Origin: Verrucomicrobiales bacterium
GTDB lineage: Bacteria > Verrucomicrobiota > Verrucomicrobiia > Verrucomicrobiales > V1-33
Direction of reading: 5' to 3'
NCBI GenBank assembly: GCA_018003315.1
Contig: JAGNEJ010000048.1
Location: forward strand, 1-36,871
DNA: 36,871 bases
Numbering within the stretch: the first letter of the stretch is position 1; each line of letters starts with the position of its first letter. The notes below the pieces were generated by a model, which did not search any database, was not told the origin of the DNA, and saw nothing but the letters and a program-made list of their open reading frames with translations. Shown here piece by piece: positions 32,945 to 36,871 of this stretch. Position numbers and translations under genes: made by a program.

Positions 32945-34408
32945 TCACTTCAGCAGGCGCTTGTCCAGCAATTCACCAACCAGGCGCGGGTTGGCTTTGC
33001 CGCCGCTGAGTTTGATGACCTGACCGCGCAGGGCATTGACGGCTTTGGTGTTGCCCTTCTGAATTTCCGCAACGGTGGAGGCGTTGTTTGCCAGAACTTC
33101 CTCGATCAGCGCCTCAATGGCTGCCGTGTCGCTCACCTGTTCAAATCCCTTTGCGCTGGCGATGGCTGCTGGATCGCCGCCGACAGCAAACAGCTCACTG
33201 AAAACTTCTCTTGCCTGGTGGCTGGTGATTTTCCCTTCCTCCACCATGCCGGCCAGCGCCGCCAGATGGGCCGGCTGCAGTGGAATTTCCGTCAGGGTCT
33301 GCCCGGCAGCGTTGAGGTGGCCTAGCAGATCGTTCAAAATCCAGTTGGCCACCGACTTGGGCTTGGCTGGGCCGATCGCGGAGGTTTCGAACCAGTCAGC
33401 GAGCGAGCGTTCGCTGGCGAGCACCCCGGCGTCGTAGTCGCTGACGCCGTAATCCCTGACAAATCGTTCGCGCTTCTGGTGCGGAAGTTCGGGGACGCGT
33501 GCAGCAACCTCTTCCACCATCCGGGCGGTGTGGACGGGCAGGAGATCGGGGTCGGGGAAATAGCGGTAGTCATGGGCGTCCTCCTTGGTGCGCATCACGG
33601 TGCTTTCTCCCCGCTCGTCATCCCAGCGCCGCGTGCTTTGCACCTGGGAAATTCCCCGGTCCAGCTCGGAAGCCTGCCGCTCGATTTCAAAGGCAATGGA
33701 GCGCCGGACGGCTCCCGGACTGTTGAGGTTTTTCAGTTCGATCTTTGCTCCCAGTTCCTTCTGCCCCTTGGGGCGCAGGGAGATGTTGACATCGCAGCGC
33801 ATCTGCCCCTTCTCCATGTCGGCGTCGCTGATGCCTCCGTAAACCAGAATTTGTTTCAGGCTGTTCAGATACGCCACCGCCTCTTCCGCAGAGTCGATTT
33901 CCGGTTCGCTGACAATTTCCATGAGCGGGGTGCCCGCCCGGTTGAAGTCGATGAGGGTATTCTGGGGCTGGTGGGTGCTTTTCCCGACATCCTCCTCCAG
34001 GTGGATGCGTGTCAGCCGAATGATCTGGCCGGGCCTGGCAATGTGTTTGTGGGCATCCTTTGGATAGGCGAGTTCGTAGAGCGGCACCCCGCCGCCGACG
34101 CACAGCGGGAGGTCGAACTGGCTGATCTGGTAGTTTTTGGGCATGTCCGGGTAAAAATAGTTTTTCCGGTCCCATTTCACGAGCGGCGGGATGGTGCAGC
34201 CGAGCATGAGCCCGGACAGAATGGTTTTCTCGATGGCCTCACGGTTCAGGACCGGCAGTGCGCCGGGCAGTCCGAGGCAGACCGGGCAGGTCATGGTGTT
34301 AGGATCCGCCCCGAAGCCCGTGGGACAGGCGCAGAACATCTTGCTCTGCGTGTTCAGTTGACAGTGGACTTCGAGGCCAATGGTTACCAGGTAATCTCCT
34401 TGCGGCAT
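32945..34408 (-). CDS. gatB: Asp/Glu-tRNA amidotransferase subunit B
   Basis: 487 residues from the ATG at 34408, giving [20 protein letters not shown], the standard GatB start; a long frame upstream is non-homologous. The kinase-like domain has the zinc cysteines CAC and [32 protein letters not shown] and [19 protein letters not shown]. The C-terminal YqeY/tail domain (about 340-487) ends [13 protein letters not shown] as usual. With GatA and GatC it amidates Glu-tRNA-Gln or Asp-tRNA-Asn. gatA and gatC are not in the window. It diverges from a GlcD-type gene across 114 bases and has no Shine-Dalgarno. Confidence 0.96.
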   Translation of the reverse strand: MPQGDYLVTIGLEVHCQLNTQSKMFCACPTGFGADPNTMTCPVCLGLPGALPVLNREAIEKTILSGLMLGCTIPPLVKWDRKNYFYPDMPKNYQISQFDLPLCVGGGVPLYELAYPKDAHKHIARPGQIIRLTRIHLEEDVGKSTHQPQNTLIDFNRAGTPLMEIVSEPEIDSAEEAVAYLNSLKQILVYGGISDADMEKGQMRCDVNISLRPKGQKELGAKIELKNLNSPGAVRRSIAFEIERQASELDRGISQVQSTRRWDDERGESTVMRTKEDAHDYRYFPDPDLLPVHTARMVEEVAARVPELPHQKRERFVRDYGVSDYDAGVLASERSLADWFETSAIGPAKPKSVANWILNDLLGHLNAAGQTLTEIPLQPAHLAALAGMVEEGKITSHQAREVFSELFAVGGDPAAIASAKGFEQVSDTAAIEALIEEVLANNASTVAEIQKGNTKAVNALRGQVIKLSGGKANPRLVGELLDKRLLK

Positions 34409-34522
34409 GGTGAATGGGAAAATGTGCGTGGCGGTGAGAATGGAGCGCCGCCGCACGGTTGCAACCGGGATTGGCGTGTGACGGAGTCTTGCGTTTTGCC
34501 GGATTTCCGGTTTGCTCCGGAC

Positions 34523-35965
34523 ATGCCTGATCCGTTTGCCGCACTGCGTCAATTGCTTCCTCCCGACCGGCTGTTGTCCGAGGCAGCACAGCTCGCCGCC
34601 TATGAATCCGATGGACTGACGGCCTTTGCCGTGCGGCCCCGTGCGGTGGTCCTGGCGGAAACGCAGGAGGAAGTGATCGCTGCGGTGCGCTTCTGCCATG
34701 ATCAGGGGATTCCGTTTGTGCCAAGAGGAAGCGGCACCAGCCTGAGCGGCGGCTCGGTGCCGGTGGCGGATGGCATTGTCATCGCGCTCAACCGGTTGAA
34801 TCGAATTGTTAGGCTAGACCCGGAACAGCGTCTCTGCGTGGTCGAGCCGGGGGTGCTCAACCTCCAGGTCAGCAAGGCCGCGGCACCATACGGATTGATC
34901 TATGCTCCGGACCCCAGCAGTCAGCAGATTTGCACCATTGGAGGCAACGTGGCCTTCAATGCGGGCGGGGCGCATTGCCTGAAATACGGCATGACCTCCA
35001 ACCATGTCATCGGCATCAAGCAGGTGCTGGCCAATGGAGAGGTGATCGAAACCGGCGGCGAAAGCCTGGAGAGCATCGGCCCGGATGTGACAGGGCTTCT
35101 GGTGGGCAGCGAAGGGCTGTTTGGCATCGCCCTGGAAATCACCCTGCGGTTGCTGCCCAAGGTGGAATGCTACCACACGCTGCTGGCCGGCTACCCCACG
35201 CTGGAAGCGGCGGGCGATGCGGTGTCGGCGGTGGTGGCATCCGGCATTTTACCGGGAGCGCTCGAAATTATGGACCGTCTGGCCATGAATGCAGCGGATG
35301 CGGCGGTGGGGGCGGGCTATCCCGCGGACGCTCAGGCGATGCTCATTGTGGAGTTGGAGGGGCCCAGGGAACAGGTGGCAGCGGAACGGGAACGGCTGGA
35401 TGCGACCATCGCCCGGTCCGGAGCTTCCAGCGTGCAAGTGGCCAGGAACGATGACGAACGCATGAGGATTTGGAAGGGACGCAAGAGCGCCTTTTCCGCA
35501 GTGGGACGGCTCAGTCCGGATTTCATTGTTCAGGACGGAGTGGTGCCGCGCAAGCGTCTGGGCGAGGCCTTGAAGGGGATCGGGGAAATCTCACAGCGCC
35601 ACGGCGTCCGAACAGCGAATGTCTTCCACGCCGGCGATGGCAACCTGCATCCGCTGATCATGTATGACGGGCGTGAAAGCGGAGCCCTGGAACGTGCGGA
35701 AGCGGCAGCCGCGGAAATGCTGCGCCTCTGCGTGGAAATGGGCGGCAGCATCACCGGGGAGCACGGAGTGGGCATGGAAAAACGCGCCTTTTTGGCGGAG
35801 ATGTTTTCCAGTGAGGACATCGACTTCATGAATCAGATGCGTCAGGCATTCGATCCCGCGGAGATTTCCAATCCCGGCAAGATGTTTCCGGAGGGCCAGG
35901 CTCCTGCATTGGTGCGACACGGCTTGCATCCCCTGGAAGCCGCGGGAATCGCCAGCCGGGAATGA
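34523..35965 (+). CDS. FAD-linked oxidase, GlcD/D-lactate dehydrogenase type
   Basis: 480 residues from the ATG at 34523. The FAD-binding PCMH domain shows [36 protein letters not shown] and [20 protein letters not shown]. The C-terminal FAD-oxidase domain shows [14 protein letters not shown] and [14 protein letters not shown], both typical of the GlcD/DLD family. Likely substrates are glycolate or D-lactate. The partner subunits GlcE and GlcF are not in view, so it may act alone or with genes beyond the window. Divergent from gatB. Confidence 0.9.
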   Translation: MPDPFAALRQLLPPDRLLSEAAQLAAYESDGLTAFAVRPRAVVLAETQEEVIAAVRFCHDQGIPFVPRGSGTSLSGGSVPVADGIVIALNRLNRIVRLDPEQRLCVVEPGVLNLQVSKAAAPYGLIYAPDPSSQQICTIGGNVAFNAGGAHCLKYGMTSNHVIGIKQVLANGEVIETGGESLESIGPDVTGLLVGSEGLFGIALEITLRLLPKVECYHTLLAGYPTLEAAGDAVSAVVASGILPGALEIMDRLAMNAADAAVGAGYPADAQAMLIVELEGPREQVAAERERLDATIARSGASSVQVARNDDERMRIWKGRKSAFSAVGRLSPDFIVQDGVVPRKRLGEALKGIGEISQRHGVRTANVFHAGDGNLHPLIMYDGRESGALERAEAAAAEMLRLCVEMGGSITGEHGVGMEKRAFLAEMFSSEDIDFMNQMRQAFDPAEISNPGKMFPEGQAPALVRHGLHPLEAAGIASRE

Positions 35966-35993
35966 AGGCTCCATCCAAACGCCCCATTTCGTG

Positions 35994-36797
35994 ATGCCAC
36001 GGCCACTTCCTGACAAAGCGGTGATTGGCATGGTGCATCTGCCGGCCCTGCCAGGCACGCCCGGACACACCCAGTCCGCAGCGGACATTCTGGATGCAGC
36101 CGTCCGGGACGCTGCGGTGCTGCTGGATGGTGGCGTGGACGGGCTGCTGCTGGAGAACATGCATGACCGACCCTATCAGCGCGGCGCTGCTGCTCCGGAG
36201 GTGATTGCGGTGATGACGCTGGCCGCGGCGCGAGTGCGCGGGATGACGGGGCGTTGCCTGGGCCTGCAAATCCTCGCCGCGGCAAATCGGGAAGCGCTGG
36301 CGGTCGCGCTGGCCGCGGACCTCGATTTTATCCGGGTCGAGGGATTTGTGTTCGCCCATGTGGCGGATGAAGGAATCATCGAATCGTGCGCTGCGGACCT
36401 GCTGCGCTACCGGAGGCACATCGGTGCGGAATCAGTGAGAATTTTTGCGGACATCAAAAAGAAGCATTCTGCCCACGCCATCACCGCGGATCTGGGGGTG
36501 GGGGAGACGGCGCGGGCAGCGGAGTTTTTCCTGGCGGACGGCGTGATCGTTACGGGCGAGGCCACCGGCCGCACCGCCAATCCGGATGAGGTTGCCGAGG
36601 CCAAAGCAGCCACAAAACTGCCGGTGCTCGTTGGTTCGGGCATCACGGCTCAGAACATCCGCCCGTTTTTGGCACATGCGGATGGCGTGATTGTCGGATC
36701 AGCCCTGAAGGAGAACGGCGACTGGACGCGCCCGGTGAGTCTGGAACGGGTGCGGGACGTGGTGGCGGCGGCGAGGGCCTGCCAGGAGGGAGACTAG
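35994..36797 (+). CDS. BtpA/SgcQ family TIM-barrel protein
   Basis: 267 residues from the ATG at 35994, 28 bases after the FAD oxidase. The BtpA family pattern is clear: AVIGMVHLPALPGTPGH, GVDGLLLENMHDRPY, LGLQILAAANREALAVA, FIRVEGFVFAHVADEG, RIFADIKKKHSAHAI, VIVTGEATGRTANPDE and VLVGSGITAQNIRPFL. In cyanobacteria BtpA affects photosystem I accumulation; in other bacteria SgcQ-like members sit in sugar loci and the reaction is unknown. Here it is probably co-transcribed with the oxidase, but the link is not understood. Confidence 0.88.
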   Translation: MPRPLPDKAVIGMVHLPALPGTPGHTQSAADILDAAVRDAAVLLDGGVDGLLLENMHDRPYQRGAAAPEVIAVMTLAAARVRGMTGRCLGLQILAAANREALAVALAADLDFIRVEGFVFAHVADEGIIESCAADLLRYRRHIGAESVRIFADIKKKHSAHAITADLGVGETARAAEFFLADGVIVTGEATGRTANPDEVAEAKAATKLPVLVGSGITAQNIRPFLAHADGVIVGSALKENGDWTRPVSLERVRDVVAAARACQEGD

Positions 36798-36871
36798 TGC
36801 TTAATTGCATAAATTAATTATTGTATTTCTCAGTTGAGCTCCGCGGACTTCTCGCTTGCGCCATATGAATG
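36798..36871. other. AT-rich end of window
   Basis: After the BtpA-family stop the sequence turns A/T-rich (TTGCATAAATTAATTATTG around 36807), resembling the AT patches that carry promoters elsewhere in this window. A downstream plus-strand gene would start beyond the end. Nothing more can be said. Confidence 0.3.

Overview
This is a GC-rich, gene-dense stretch of bacterial chromosome. The gene content fits the Verrucomicrobiota, probably Verrucomicrobiales: two short PEP-CTERM secreted proteins, a planctomycete/verrucomicrobial-type ceramidase-like protein, an EboE homologue, an eno-ftsB pair, a 32-residue W...DP...W repeat protein, and very few Shine-Dalgarno sequences. This placement is inferred from protein families and start-site style; no marker phylogeny could be run.

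Layout. 1-810: the C-terminus of a 7TM-HD phosphodiesterase overlapping ybeY. 850-2320 (minus): eboE with a possible small membrane protein behind it, then tRNA-Arg(CCU) and an M50 site-2 protease with CBS domains. 3911-9134 (minus): a three-gene sensory operon of Tat-exported PhnD-like binding protein, HAMP/HisKA_2 kinase and REC-PAS-GAF-kinase-REC hybrid kinase. 9394-12357 (minus): the repeat protein with a secreted Ig-like partner, and a DUF2726 protein with an MBL hydrolase. 12500-16566: the Prc/Tsp tail-specific protease facing ilvE and a LolD-type ABC ATPase. 16644-18437: two PEP-CTERM genes preceded by a direct repeat.

18438-20314 is the least conserved-looking part. Decayed livM and livG fragments of a branched-chain amino-acid (or urea) ABC transporter flank a VapBC-type toxin-antitoxin pair whose toxin carries a single-base frameshift. 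An AT-rich palindromic patch interrupts the livG remnant. After this come a ceramidase-like enzyme, a zinc alcohol dehydrogenase, ileS behind a structured leader with an intrinsic terminator, a TetR regulator, an AraD-type epimerase/aldolase and a DUF2868 membrane protein.

28729-36871: ftsB/divIC and enolase (minus), a DUF2167 protein with a zinc-ribbon membrane partner, gatB (minus), a GlcD-type FAD oxidase and a BtpA-family TIM-barrel protein. Most of the window is ordinary chromosome. The best candidates for something new are the sensory operon, the W-repeat/Ig-like pair, the repeated element upstream of the PEP-CTERM genes, the ileS leader, and the toxin-antitoxin pair in the liv ruin.
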